Below, one piece after another: positions 35,619-46,769 of a stretch of DNA of 64,000 bases. This DNA is from Pelobates cultripes (Eukaryota; Chordata; Amphibia; Anura; Pelobatidae). Each line of letters starts with the position of its first letter. Position 1 is the first letter of the stretch. Both the position numbers and the translations under genes were made by a program. The notes beneath the pieces are model-generated. The model searched no databases. It was not told the origin of the DNA and saw only the letters and a program-made list of their open reading frames with translations. The DNA lies in NCBI GenBank assembly GCA_933207985.1, contig OW240914.1, positions 205,149,033 through 205,213,032 of the forward strand. Reading direction: 5' to 3'.

Positions 35619-35690
35619 CATGATAAGGTTATCCACTAAAGTGAAAAAATAGCCATTGATTTAAAGTAAATTCAAAGGGAATTGCAACTT

Positions 35691-35884
35691 TAAAGGGACA
35701 CTTTAGGCACTATAACCATTTCAGCTCATGAAATGATGAAATTTGTTATAGTGCCTGGAGTATCCTAGCATGTTCCTGTATTTAGTGTTAAACCATTTTC
35801 CATCAGTTTTTCCTAGCTTCTCACAGCCAAGCAGACTTAATATGTCTCTTCCTTAGCCATGACAATTTATTAATACAATAGGCA
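35691..35884 (+). mobile_element. Left part of an AAAGGGACACT-family element
   Basis: TTTAAAGGGACACTTTAGGC leads into an inverted GCACTATAAC and GTTATAGTGC pair. It is cut by the hAT-like insertion at 35893. No clear right terminus was recognised after 36974. Confidence 0.55.
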
Positions 35885-35892
35885 GCTGTGAT
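35885..35892. repeat. Left 8-bp target-site duplication, hAT-like element 2
   Basis: GCTGTGAT, identical to 36967-36974. Confidence 0.9.
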
Positions 35893-36966
35893 CAGGGGCG
35901 TATTAGCCGCGAGGCAAACAAGGCATTTGCCTTTGGCGGCATTTTCCAGGGGGCGGCAAAAAAAGATGACGTCATATTCCGGCTCCCAGCCTCACTGTGA
36001 GGCGCGCGAGGGAGCTGAGCAGACCGCTTAGAGGAAGAGCTCCCTCGCCAGCCGCCCGCCTAGCCCAGCAGCCACTGGACCCCCAGGGAGAGAGGGAACC
36101 CCCCCCCCCAGCATTCCCAAAGGTAAGGAGGTGGGGGGGTAAATAAAAATAAAATAAAAATGTGTTAATCTGAATGTGTGTATATGTCTGTGAGGTTGTC
36201 TGTTAATGTGTGTGTTTTGTTAGTGTGTGTGTGCCTGACTGTGTGAGTGTGTGTGTCTGCTAGTGTGTGTCTGCTAGTGAGTGAGTGTGTGTCTGTTAGT
36301 GTGTGTCTGACTGTGTGTCAGTGAGTGTGTGTTTGCCTGTGAGTGAGTGTGTGTGTGTGTCAGCTAGTGAGTGTGTGTGTGTCTTTTAGTGTGTGTGTGT
36401 CTGTTACTGTGAGTGTGTTTGCCTGTGAGTGTGTGTGTGTCAGTGAGTGTGTGTCTGACTGTGTGAGTGTGAGTGTGTGTGTGTTTGCTAGTGTGTCTGC
36501 TAGTGAGTGACTATGTGTCTATTAGTGTGTGTGTCTGACTCTGTTTGTCTGTTAGTGTGTATGTGTGTGTCTGACTGTGTGTCAGTGAGTGTGTGTGTGT
36601 CTGCTAGTGAGTGTGTGTTTGCCTGTGAGTGTGTGTGTGTCTGACTGTATGTGTGTCTGTTAGTGTGAGTGTGTTTGCCTGTGAGTGTGTGTGTCAGTGA
36701 GTGTGTGTCTGTTAGTGAGTGTGAGTGTGTCTGTTAGTGTGTGTGTGTGTTGCTGTTAGCGAGTGTATGTGTATCTGTCAGTGAATGTGTGTGTATGTGT
36801 GTGTGTGTGTATTTAGAAGGCGGGGCAGGGGGAAGGGTTGAAGGGGGCTGGCGCAGGGGGGGCTGGCGCGTGGGGGGGCACGTGGGGGGAGGGGGGACTG
36901 GCGCGGGGTGGGGGGCGCCTGAGTTTTGTCCTGCCTAGGGCAGCACAAAACCAGGATACACCACTG
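35893..36966. mobile_element. hAT-like non-autonomous element with GT-rich array
   Basis: The left terminus is CAGGGGCGTATTAGCC. The right terminus on the opposite strand is CAGTGGTGTATCCTGG. Both are next to perfect GCTGTGAT duplications of 8 bp, the hAT hallmark. Inner inverted words are GGCATTTGCCTTTGGCGGC and TGCCTAGGGCAGCAC. The interior is GC-rich at both ends with about 0.64 kb of TGTG-rich repeat between. No transposase frame is present. The reverse frame of 234 codons across the repeat is an artefact. Confidence 0.9.
36170..36812. repeat. GT-rich compound minisatellite
   Basis: Degenerate copies of GTGTGTGTCTGTTAGTGTGT and GTGAGTGTGTGTTTGCCTGT, about 640 bp long. Confidence 0.92.
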
Positions 36967-36974
36967 GCTGTGAT
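36967..36974. repeat. Right 8-bp target-site duplication, hAT-like element 2
   Basis: GCTGTGAT, identical to 35885-35892. Confidence 0.9.
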
Positions 36975-37079
36975 AGACTGAATACAGTGAGTTAAACAAT
37001 TCTACCCATTGCGGCTCAGGCGAATACGTTCTCATCAGACCCAGCAGCACAGAGGGGAGACGGACACCTGGGGACCAGG

Positions 37080-37510
37080 GCCAGTGCAAGGATTTTTTTG
37101 TCACACTGAATGCATTTAAATGTGTGTGTGGAAGGAGTTCTTTGTGATGTATGGTGTGTGCATATATATAGATTTGTTTGTTTTGTGATTGCTGTGTAGT
37201 ATGTGTGTTTACAAGTTGTACAAAGAGAATGTATGTGTATAAAGGGAATGTAGTGCATGTGCAGCAGATGTACAGTGGATGAAGTGTATGTGCATGGGAT
37301 TTCTTGTGCATGTGTTTGAAATGTAATGTTTGTCTAGGGGAGGTAGTGTCTGTGTGGAGGTGATGCAGTGAGTATGTATGTTTATGGGATGCAATGTCTG
37401 TGTGCAAGTGATATAGTGTGTGTTTGTAGGGGATGAATGTGTGTGTGTGTGTGTGTGTATAAGGGACGCAGTGTTTGTGCATGTATGGGATCTAGTGTGT
37501 ATGTAAGGGA
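37080..37510. repeat. Second GT-rich degenerate array
   Basis: Loose units of the form TGTGTGTATGTAGGGGATGCAG with a pure GT run at about 37439-37458. The long reverse open frames across it, rich in His and Thr, are repeat artefacts. Confidence 0.75.
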
Positions 37511-37729
37511 AGTAACCAGCAGAAATCCTCTGAATTGCCTGGAGCTCGCAGAATATGCACACTAGAGGCTTATCCTTATATATCTTCCCTGCGGCCCAGA
37601 AAGGCACATGTCTGTAGGGCTGGTGGGGAGCGTATTGTGCCTTCTGTGCTCTGGCGTCCTATGGTGGCTGCCTGTGCTGTATTAAGGTAGCGCCAGCCAC
37701 CAGCCCTTAAAGAGCCAAGCCAAAAACAG

Positions 37730-37982
37730 AACTGAATTTGGCCTAAATTTTGAAATCTACTTTAAATTCTCAGCAATTCTCATTTTATTGAATAACATTG
37801 ACAGGGTTATTCACTGAAGTGTAAAATGTTGGGAAATCAAGGAAAATTTAAAATGTTAGGATAAAATAGCTTAACTGAAACCATAAACTGACTGATTTTT
37901 TTCCTATTCAGCTATTTAGCCTAACATGAAACTTACTTTAAATTTGATTTGAATACCAGACAATTCACACTAATGAACAACT
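37730..37982. mobile_element. GGTTATTCACTAAAGTG-family MITEs, half copy plus full copy
   Basis: 37801-37982 runs from GGGTTATTCACTGAAGTG to CAATTCACACTAATGAAC with the usual inner AGCTATTTAGCCTAAC. 37730-37795 is an additional half copy (TTTGGCCTAAATTTTGAAAT to TTATTGAATAAC). Confidence 0.65.
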
Positions 37983-38684
37983 CTAAATTTGATCTAGAAA
38001 AAAAAATGAGTGTTTGACTAACCAGTTACAGATGCAATACAAAGAAGGCACATTGTGCACAATATGGACATCAATTGCTTCACCTTTTTCGACTTTATGT
38101 ATTTCAGCTTTTTTTCTGGATTTCCACATATCCAGTTACTCAACAGCTGCTAGCAGTATTGGTCAATAATTTGTCTTTTTACTCATTCTCTGCATTAGTT
38201 GACCAACTTATACTTTATATAATCACACAAAATATACACCTTAACATCTTAGGTATAAATTAGGGAGATTCAAGCACTTCGAACAAGCATTTCTAGCTAT
38301 GCCAGTCACTAAGTACCTTTTGTTGGGCTATAAATTAATTTTAAAATAGGAGACAAATATGCTGTTTTGCATTCCTCAAATTATTGCGTTATGAAACCTT
38401 TCTAAAAATACAAGTCTTAAAGGACATTAAGCTGCACTAACATTAAACCATATACTTCCAGTAACCCTTACCCAAACACTATAAGTAGCCCTAATCTTCT
38501 CATTACTACTACTCTTAACACATATTAAGATTAGATTGGCAGTATTAGGTTATAATTTTTTTTTAGTAATTATTTTATTGGACTAGCATAAAAAGACAAG
38601 CTTTCATGAGTTTTCCCTCTCACCTCACGTCTGAAGCAATACATGATTAGATAGAGAGATAGATAGAGAGATCGATAGATAGAT

Positions 38685-38724
<40 letters not shown>

Positions 38725-40544
38725 ATGGTGGATTCTTATTCAGTCATCCACAGGCAAATCAGTCTCTCATTAAAGCAGAAAAAAATAAAAGTCTAAAAAA
38801 TGCATATTGCATCAAGGCAGTCATTAATCTCTAAGTGCAGGTAGACATGTGAAATAATGTATAAAGTATGCATTGAATTCTTTATTGACACCTTGAGTGT
38901 GTTTGTTTATGCTACAAAAAACTCTATTCTTTTACAAAATGAATGCCTGCAAGTATTTCATGCTTTAACAAGTTAGTAATAAATATTATATGAAATTTAT
39001 ATGAAAAATCCAGAGAATCACTGCGAGATTAGAATCCACCCTTGGTCTTATCTGGCAGACTAATTTTACGAAACATCCATTATTAGCCACTTTTAACAAT
39101 TATTGCAACTTATATACAATGCAATTTTAAACATTGCCGATAATGGATAATGTAAGTCTTTAGCAAAGATGTGTGTTGATACCAAGGTGTGAATACAGAA
39201 ACATCTGAAATTTACCTGCAATTTGCTTGGATTCAGTAGTTTTGAAGAACCTTTACTGAAATCAACTGTCCACAAATTAAAAAGCCAATTGGGGCATCTT
39301 CTTTCTCATGAGGTTCCTCATACAACTAATCGTGTGAGCACTCTTGATTCTCGATAATAAGCAACCATGTAACTCTAGTTGGTTTGGTTGCTCGTGCACA
39401 GGGTGGGTGAAGTGTGCAAATAGAAGCTGTTAATTCTAGGGCCTTCTAGACCAGGGGTCTATCCTTTAATTTCCCCTACCCCTCCTGCATATGTTTTGTG
39501 GATGCCCATAAACACAACATGTTGTTTTATATGCTGCCTGCTCTACAGAAACTCTGAACATTTAGTACAACACATCTAGCATAGTTACCAAGAGTTCTGT
39601 TTTTTCCAGAACAGTCCCATGTTTTGGGGTCAGTTCCAGGAAAAGTGGGCTCTGGTATTTTTCCCACAATCTGTACCTGGGTCCCTGCCAGCTTACCATT
39701 CCCCCTGCATCAAACATTGACACTACACAAAAATACACACTTGCTATCACACACACATACTCAATATGACATTCAAACATACAGAAGCTACACACAAATA
39801 CACTCCAGCATAAAAACGCCAACACTACAAGCAAATACACCCCGGCATTCAAACAGCAACTCTACACACAAATACATCTGTGCATTCACACACACCTATG
39901 CCATAACAAAAAAGTTCTCATATTCAAATGGACAGAGCACCCATATACAGCTCTGCAAAAGGTGGGCAAATGGTAGATCCCCACCTGACAGTGCATCAAG
40001 GGAGTTGACCAGCTATTGAAGAATCTACCTTTTAGTTACTCCTGCTTTGTAGAGGGGCCGCAAAACAGTTATTGCACTACTCTTCATTAGTTCTGCCACT
40101 AAATATATATGAATAATGAATTGTTGCAGTTAAGATATGGCTCTATCTACTGTAATTCCTACAGCCAGATGTACAAATTTGCAGAGTGGGATGTAATTGG
40201 GGGACAGAAAGTGGTTGTGGGAAGGGATGTTATGGAGAGGTGTCAGAAAGACTGATACACGTGTTGTACTGCCAAAAAAATTTAATGGAATATAGTCAAA
40301 AATTATACTCAGGGCACAAAATAAGAAACAGATGAAAATCCTGACACTCGAAATTTGATAAATTGTGCCAAATATTCAAAAGATTTCCCAAAAAGTGTAT
40401 GGTAAGTTTCAAAATATATATTGGCAACTATGGACTTGTTATGCCAAAGACAAGCCCACTTCCATGGAATGGTGAATACCTATGATTCTGTGTGTAGAGG
40501 AGGATGAAATACACAGTTTACTGTCAAGACATTAATAGTATCAA
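37983..40544. other. Probable intron sequence with simple repeats
   Basis: AT-rich. It holds the GATA microsatellite at 38645-38725 and a CA-rich stretch at about 39720-39900. No coding or terminal-repeat structure is otherwise seen. Confidence 0.4.
38645..38725. repeat. (GATA)n microsatellite
   Basis: GATTAGATAGAGAGATAGAT followed by a dozen or more near-perfect GATA units. Confidence 0.95.
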
Positions 40545-40830
40545 AATAACTTAGGTCCAGGCACTCAGGATTGCTGCAGAATGGCAGGTTTATTGGAACA
40601 AAAAGTAAGTTTCAGCCTACACAGAGGCCTTTATCAAGCTCGATAAAGGCCTCTGTGTAGGCCGAAATATTGCACTATTTGTTCCAATAAACCTGCCTTT
40701 CTGTAGCAGTCCTGAGTGCCTGGACCTAAGTTATCTCATATACTAAACTGGGTTTTGCCAACCCTGGCACTGATAAGCACCTGGATACCTAAGTGCGAGT
40801 GTGGCATCCTCCATTTGTGAATTACTACAA
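40545..40830. mobile_element. Penelope-like terminal repeats in inverted arrangement
   Basis: A near-perfect palindrome (about 40552-40734). TTAGGTCCAGGCACTCAGGA is mirrored by TCCTGAGTGCCTGGACCTAA, and CAGGTTTATTGGAACAAA by TTTGTTCCAATAAACCTG. The centre is GAGCTTGATAAAGGCCTC or its complement. Single-copy sequence of the same family continues (GGTTTTGCCAACCCTGGCAC) to 40830. It matches 47215-47410. The inverted pairing suggests two terminal-repeat units head to head. Confidence 0.7.
40604..40673. ncRNA. Pair of inverted hammerhead-like motifs
   Basis: Minus strand: TTGATAA, A, GGCC/GGCT stem around TCTGTGTA, then GAAAC. Plus strand (about 40639-40673): TCGATAA, A, GGCC/GGCC stem, then GAAAT. 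Same order of parts as 15585-15625, but the core positions C3 and G8 are changed to U and A. Degenerate and probably inactive. Confidence 0.3.
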
Positions 40831-41019
40831 TTAATAATATCAAAGGCATTCTACAGACCCTGGAATAGTATAATCAATTCCTGCACATTTTTGTTTCCTT
40901 ATTATTTTTTCACAATGGGACCTAGTTTTTTTTATTTAGGAGCAATAGCTCTAATTTGATCTACTTAATATAGTGTTTATTTAGGCTGATTTAGTAAGGC
41001 ATCTACATTCTTGGTTTCT

Positions 41020-41130
41020 ACAAATGTGGTAATGAAAAAGTGCCAGTGGTTCTTTGATAGGCAGTTTTTATTTAGAGTGCAGAAAAAATACATCAACGTT
41101 TTGGCTCCCCTGAGTTGACAAATTGATGTG
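41020..41130 (-). mobile_element. Degenerate Penelope-like terminal repeat trace
   Basis: On the minus strand CAGGGGAGCCAAAACGTTGATG leads into TATTTTTTCTGCACTC, resembling the GAAACGTTG tail of the 47-kb copy. Confidence 0.3.
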
Positions 41131-41257
41131 TGCAATATTCTCTAAATCTTCACAAAATACAGTTTTTACAATTGTGACATAGTCCTTCGCTATTAAAAGG
41201 GGTCCTCAACCCAGGCCGCAGTATATATTACAGTTTCAGACTTACATATTACCTTAA

Positions 41258-41311
41258 AATGTATGCATACTCAATATGCTCTTTATAAGTCATATTGAGT
41301 ATGCATACATT
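41258..41311. repeat. Perfect 21-bp hairpin
   Basis: AATGTATGCATACTCAATAT with its exact complement ATATTGAGTATGCATACATT around a 12-nt loop (CTCTTTATAAGT). Each arm is 21 bp. Not part of any element I can delimit. Confidence 0.9.
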
Positions 41312-41749
41312 GCATAAAGTAGATAGCTGGTATAGAATGCATAATTACATCTTGTACTGGAATGAAGCCAAGATATGCTTTATTGAAGTGGTTCCACTGC
41401 CACAGAATCAGACACCATACACTTTATTTATTACAGTTTCACTAGCATGTGGGTCTCTCAGTGTAAGGTAATTTTCTATAGAGCTCAGCTTGTCCTAAGT
41501 CTATTTCATAATAGCTTTATATGTTGAGCTCATTGTGGTCTTATCTGTGTATATCAATACTGATTTCTATTCAGGTTTTAGAGGTGGCTCAAGAAAGAGG
41601 AAGGGCAACTAATTTTCCTTAATTAAAAACCTAAATCAACTTCCCACTCAAGACAAGATTCAAATTACACTAATATGTAAAATTTCTATACAAACAAAAT
41701 ATTCCAGATTAGATTTCCCTAGCTGACCAGTATGACAATGAATGTTTTG

Positions 41750-42380
41750 TCTGATTTCTACATTGTCCTTATCTATATTATCCATTGTTCATTTCTATGT
41801 AGGTCTCTTCTTGTCCTTCTCTGCAAATCCTTTTGTGACTTTCCATGTGGCTCTCAAAGCACACTTCTCTACATAACTCATTGTGATTTTCTTTATGGAT
41901 CTTAACATGACCTTCACTATACTTCCAGCCATGGCTTCCTATGGTGGGCCTCATTGTACCCTTTGCTACCTATCTCCATATGGCTTCCTGTGGATCATGT
42001 GGCTCTCCCTATGGCTTGTGATTTGAGTCTCAATGTCTCCTTCTATGTCTACTCATTATGGCTTTCTAGCAGGTTCCCACCATGTCTGTCTATATATTTC
42101 ATTATAGTTTTATATGTAGGCTTAATTATATTGTCTGTAAATCTAATTACAGTTTTCTAAGTTGGCTTATATGTTTATGTGTATCTCGTTGCAGCTTTAT
42201 ACACTGTGTTCTTCTCTGTGCAACCCATTATGGCTTTCTACATAGGTCTCACCATGTCATTTTGTAATTGGGTTTTGCTATATTTATTTCTCTGTATATC
42301 TCATTATGGCTTTGTATGTGGACCTTTATAATGTTATTTTCTGTGTTACTCGTTATGGTTTGTGGATCTCACTATTTCCT
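41750..42380. repeat. Degenerate tandem array, about 50-60-bp period
   Basis: The words CATTATGGCTTTCTA, TATGTAGGTCTC and CACCATGTC recur in order roughly ten times with heavy divergence. Open frames inside are incidental. Confidence 0.6.
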
Positions 42381-42434
42381 GTTTTTCAGTCCATAACAAC
42401 TAACAATCATATGGTCAGGACATGGCTGTCATTG

Positions 42435-42825
42435 TGTTACATAGTTACATAGTTACATAGCTGAAAAGAGACTTGCGTCCATCAAGTTCAGCCTTCCTCA
42501 CATTTGTTTTTTGCTGTTGATCCAAAAGAAGGCAAAAAACCCCAATTTGAAGCACAATTTTGCAACAAGCTAGGAAAAAAATTCTGTCTTGACCCCAGAA
42601 TGGCAGTCAGATTTATCCTTGGATCAAGCAGTTATTACCCTACATTGAAAGATTATATCATTGAATATTCTGTTTTTGCAAGTATGCATCTAGTAGCTGT
42701 TTGAGCATCTGTATGGACTCTGATAAAACCACTTCTTCAGGCAGAGAATTCCACATCCTGATTGTTCTTACAGTAAAAAAACCTTTCCTTTGCCTTAGAC
42801 GTTCTTATGACCTCCTTTAAGTGCA
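42435..42825 (-). pseudogene. CR1-like LINE 3' end, reverse orientation
   Basis: The reverse complement of the 32.3-32.99-kb type 3' end. It opens with GTTACATAGTTACATAG and contains TCCATCAAGTTCAGCC and CCTTGGATCAAGCAG. Only the 3' UTR and the last part of the coding region are present. Confidence 0.85.
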
Positions 42826-44758
42826 CCCAATAGGTAGGAAGTCAGATACCTGGTATTAAGAGCCAGTATTGAATTTACTATAACATTCTTGAAATGATGT
42901 TCCTACTGCAGTGCTTTATATAAAACCACTTCTTATTTACTTAGCTTGATATTCAGAGATACATAGAGGAAAGCATGTTGCATTATTTCCCACAGAATCT
43001 CAGGGCACATCATTATAATTTCAATAAATGACTAGTTTTTTTTCAATGTTTTTTTCCCCCCAAACTGAGACTATTGTAGCCAAATTAAAGGCATTGTGGT
43101 TTTGTGATATGATCAATGTATCTAAAGACCACAGTTGAGACCATTAAAAAGCATTTTAATATGAGATTGTCAGATTTGGTGTACTTTATATCTAATCTCG
43201 AACTGACAGTTCTATAAAGCAGCACAGCTATGCTATTCATTTATCTGGCTCAAGAACACATTCACATTAAAAAATACTTGAAAATGATGTCTTGCACATG
43301 AAACATGAGTACTAACACTGCACCAAGAGCTATAACAGCATTTGACATGCTAAACATATTTGACCTTTTCTGAAGCAAGGACTGTGATTAGCTTGGTTTC
43401 TCATGGGAACCTGCATGAATGTCCTCTTCTAGATCGTGACTCAGCTTGTCAACACCAAATAATACAACTAATTCGTAATTTCTTACAGCCCTGACTGTTA
43501 CTAATGGCAAACTATTTTAATAGCAGTAAAAAGAAAAAAGAGAAACATCAACATTTTATAACTTCACACATCAATGGAAAACTAATGTTAACTAGCGGAC
43601 CATTAATCATTGTAACCCTTATCTGGCCAATTATACAAGTGCATATTTTTTCAGACCTTGATTTATTGATAAACCATCACTGCAATTAGCCATGTGAATG
43701 TAAAGTAAGAAAAATACATGAGAAAAAGGTGTTTTCTGTTGCTATCCGAGCAACCTACTTTTCTACCCTACCCTTACATTTTGTGACACTATACCCCACT
43801 CCCTCTAGCATGTAAGTTCATTGAGCAGTGTACGTTCAGTGTATGAACGTGTATGTTAGTCCACCCATTGTACAGAGCTACGGAACTTGTTGTCACTTTA
43901 TAAATAATAATAATAATAATATTCACAGGTGAAGTTATTCTTCGCCCAGCCTTACAAGCTATGTGAACTCTCTCATAGTTTTATATGAGAGAGTCTGTAC
44001 TGTGCTGTGGCTTCTATTAGAAATATATAGCATTAGTATTTTAATGCTTTATTAAACAATTCTGCTAATTAGGCCTAGCTAGTTTTATTAAGCAGGGTAA
44101 GTTAACAGTTTTAAAAACATATATTAAAAGAAATTATCAGCAGTCAAATGCACAACATTTTATAAAATGTGATTACATTTCAACTGAAAGATGTACAATA
44201 CCTTAACAGGGACTTTATAAAGTGGTACCAATAAAATGGAATTTAAGAAATGTGACACATTATACATTTTATTATTTTTAATTATGTTTTTAAAATGTCT
44301 GTCTTGGGATGCAGTGAAAACAAAAGGGTGGATTGGATTATTCTTTGGGAAACACTGCAGACATTTGGGGTATGCTAGAGATTTGTTTAATAATTCCAGG
44401 CACTCTATGTTGGCCCTATGACTAAAGTTTTAGTACTAATTCACACCATTCTCAACGGTAACAGGACAAGACTAGACAGGGGGAGTTCTCTATCACACAT
44501 CAAGTGATCCACACTCATCAAAATATGTCAAGAGTGAAGGTTTGTGTAAACATAAGATCAAATGCAGATGATTTTCTGCTCACAATGTCTGCCTCCACCT
44601 TCCATGAATATGTACGCTCCTAAATACTCTTCATTATTTATTCTTCATAACAATATTAATTTACAGTAAATATAATGTTTCCAGGTTTGGTAGGATTTTT
44701 ATTTAGTTAAAATGCATACATTGACAACATTATTTATTTCACACTATCCCTGTTCCTC
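42826..44758. other. Probable intron sequence, nothing recognised
   Basis: AT-rich with a short AAT microsatellite at about 43905-43922. Short open frames have no domain. Confidence 0.4.
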
Positions 44759-44912
44759 TAGGTCTGGGTTGCTCAAAAGGTAGATCTCCAGATATTGTAA
44801 AACTCCAACTCCCATGATGCTTTGCATGCCTTTAAAATTCTTTAGAATTACAATGCATCATGGAAGTTATAGTTTTAAAACATCTAGGAATCTACCTTTT
44901 GGGCACCCCTAT
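44759..44912. mobile_element. hAT-type palindromic MITE, about 154 bp
   Basis: Left GGGTTGCTCAAAAGGTAGAT, right ATCTACCTTTTGGGCACCCC on the top strand. CCAACTCCCATGATGC is mirrored by GCATCATGGAAGTTATAG. The GGGGTGCCCAA-type end is usual in hAT MITEs. The 8-bp duplication is not evident. Confidence 0.75.
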
Positions 44913-45837
44913 CATACAATCTTTCTGATAAAAGTCGTTTGATATTACAAACAGCAAGTTTTAAATTTATTGTGCGAGGAAAAAGTGCCCAGGTTTACAA
45001 ATTACCCCTACATCATGCAAAACAATGAATTCTTTATTATAGATCAGCACAGTGGCTCAAATTACATTATGGCCCACAGTTGAACATATTATTTTTACAA
45101 ATGCACTCTCCCAGTGGTATTTAGACACATGTAGACTACTGCACATATTTTGGATGTGGATGTGGATAACCAGGGTCTTATATGCATGTTTGGTGGACAT
45201 GTACAATGAAATACAGTGAAGCATACAATGTGGTTAAATTTTTTTTGAGCCTATACATTTTGATTTGGGCCCAATCCTTAAGCCAGACCCTTGGATTTGT
45301 ATTACTTTGCTGACCAGGAACATATAATAATGCAACATGCAGCTGTAGGTTATCAAGTTCGCACAGAGGCCAGTATTTGTATGCCAAAGGCATGGAAGGG
45401 ACCACTTATGACCATGCACTACATCTTCAATAAGATGTAGTATATATGTACAATCAAATAGGTTTCTACTGCTTTACATGATAATATGTAAGGCTGAATA
45501 AAGATATGGGATACATGTTACCAAAAGTACCCAGGAATTTCAACTAACCAGTTTATAGATCTTGTGAGCTCTTCAATCACTTTTTCTCTCTTGTATATCA
45601 TTCTAATTGTTATTTTTTTTATTTGATCTCCTTCATTTTAATGTAAAAATGGATGTGTCTTTTTATGCTTGTCTGTACATGTGACCAATTTATTATCAGA
45701 CTAAGTGAATATATGGTATTCTTTAGATATGGTTGTCATAGTAACTTTAGATGGAAATGAATTACTATTTTATTTACTTATTTTAAAGCACCAACATTAA
45801 ATAGTATAGTAAACAAAATATTTAGTGAATTTACACT
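44913..45837. other. Probable intron sequence, nothing recognised
   Basis: AT-rich. The overlapping reverse frames at 45178-45419 have no recognisable domain. Confidence 0.4.
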
Positions 45838-46155
45838 TACAGGGTTATTTAATAACGTGAGAATTCAAAGTACATTTCAAATTGAAGGCCAAAGTTGCCA
45901 AACTGGAAGCATTACTGACATTGGAAAATAATAAATCCAAACAGATAAAAATAGTGGGTTACTGGCGCTGTGGTGTACACAGATAAAATGCAACTACCCC
46001 CAGTGCCTAAAATCACTCAAAAGGCACTTAAGTGTTTAGAAAGAGAATAAAAAGTAATGGAGGGTGCACAATAATACAACAATTTTAAATGGTATACTTA
46101 TATGTGAGGAACCTCTTGATCTGAAACAGATAACATAAAGAACAGATAACAACCA

Positions 46156-46195
46156 GCACTAACACATTTCGACCTTGGGGTCTTTCTCAAAGTGC
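46156..46195 (-). ncRNA. Hammerhead-like motif with perfect stems I and II
   Basis: Minus strand: GCACT, core TTGAGAA, A, GACC-CCAA-GGTC, GAAATGTGTT, AGTGC. Stem I (GCACU/AGUGC) and stem II (GACC/GGUC) are perfect, and GAA is correctly placed. The core differs from CUGANGA at C3 and G8, which have become U and A and can still pair. Inverted partner of 46250-46289. Confidence 0.4.
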
Positions 46196-46249
46196 ATGGT
46201 GAATGTCCTTTCTTGGTGCTTTATATCACCAAGAAAGGACATTCACCAT

Positions 46250-46289
46250 GCACTTTGAGAAATACCCCAAGATCGAAACGCGTTAGTGC
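46250..46289 (+). ncRNA. Hammerhead-like motif, inverted partner
   Basis: Plus strand: GCACT, TTGAGAA, A, TACC-CCAA-GATC, GAAACGCGTT, AGTGC. Stem I is intact and stem II is weakened by two changes. Stem III is the perfect palindrome ACGCGU. Confidence 0.4.
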
Positions 46290-46769
46290 TGGTGGATTTT
46301 TATTTGTATGCAGTTGGCTTATGCTATATGCCTTCTTTTATTTTATGTTATTGTATGTAGTAAAGTTTATTTTATCATTTATTCTGGATCCTGCTATTCT
46401 TCTTTTTGGCACTGAAAAGGAGACATCACATGGGAATTCCACTGCCTGAATAAGCTGATTATTCAACTGCTATCTAAGCCAGAGCCTGCTTGTTGTGGCT
46501 CTGGAAAGTGTGAGTGACCCAATACCTCCACAATAGATCTTTTATACACATGTAACAGTATAATGCTATGATTTATTTAAGTTATCTGTTTCAGATCAAG
46601 AGGTTCCTCAGGTATAAGTATACCATTTAAAATTGTTGTATTATTGTGCACCCTCCATTACTTTTTATTCTCTTTCTAATAACTGACATTAGGAATGTTT
46701 TCATTTTGGCTATTTTTACCTTATATTTGAAATTCAAGTTGAATTCTAATGTTAATGAATACTCCTGTT

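Larger units (their letters stand above)
45925..46680. mobile_element. Penelope-like inverted terminal-repeat insertion
   Basis: Outer inverted arms are about 46036-46135 and 46578-46680 (AATGGAGGGTGCACAATAAT and its complement). Inner inverted arms are about 46151-46218 and 46228-46297 (CACCAAGAAAGGACATTCAC and its complement). The inner arms each carry a hammerhead-like motif. There is no coding region, so this looks like terminal repeats without the body. Confidence 0.7.
45838..46768. mobile_element. GGTTATTCACTAAAGTG-family MITE split by a retroelement
   Basis: The left half is 45838-45924 (GGGTTATTTAATAACGTGAG to ACTGACATTGG). The right half is 46682-46768 (ACTGACATTAGG to TGTTAATGAATACTCCTG). 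ACTGACATT at both junctions reads as a target duplication of the insertion between them. The uninterrupted paralogue is 63163-63337. Confidence 0.7.

Noticed and set aside
36778..37482. 234-codon reverse open frame rich in His, Thr and Cys
   Set aside because: It lies over GT-rich repeats and is the translation of CA dinucleotide runs.
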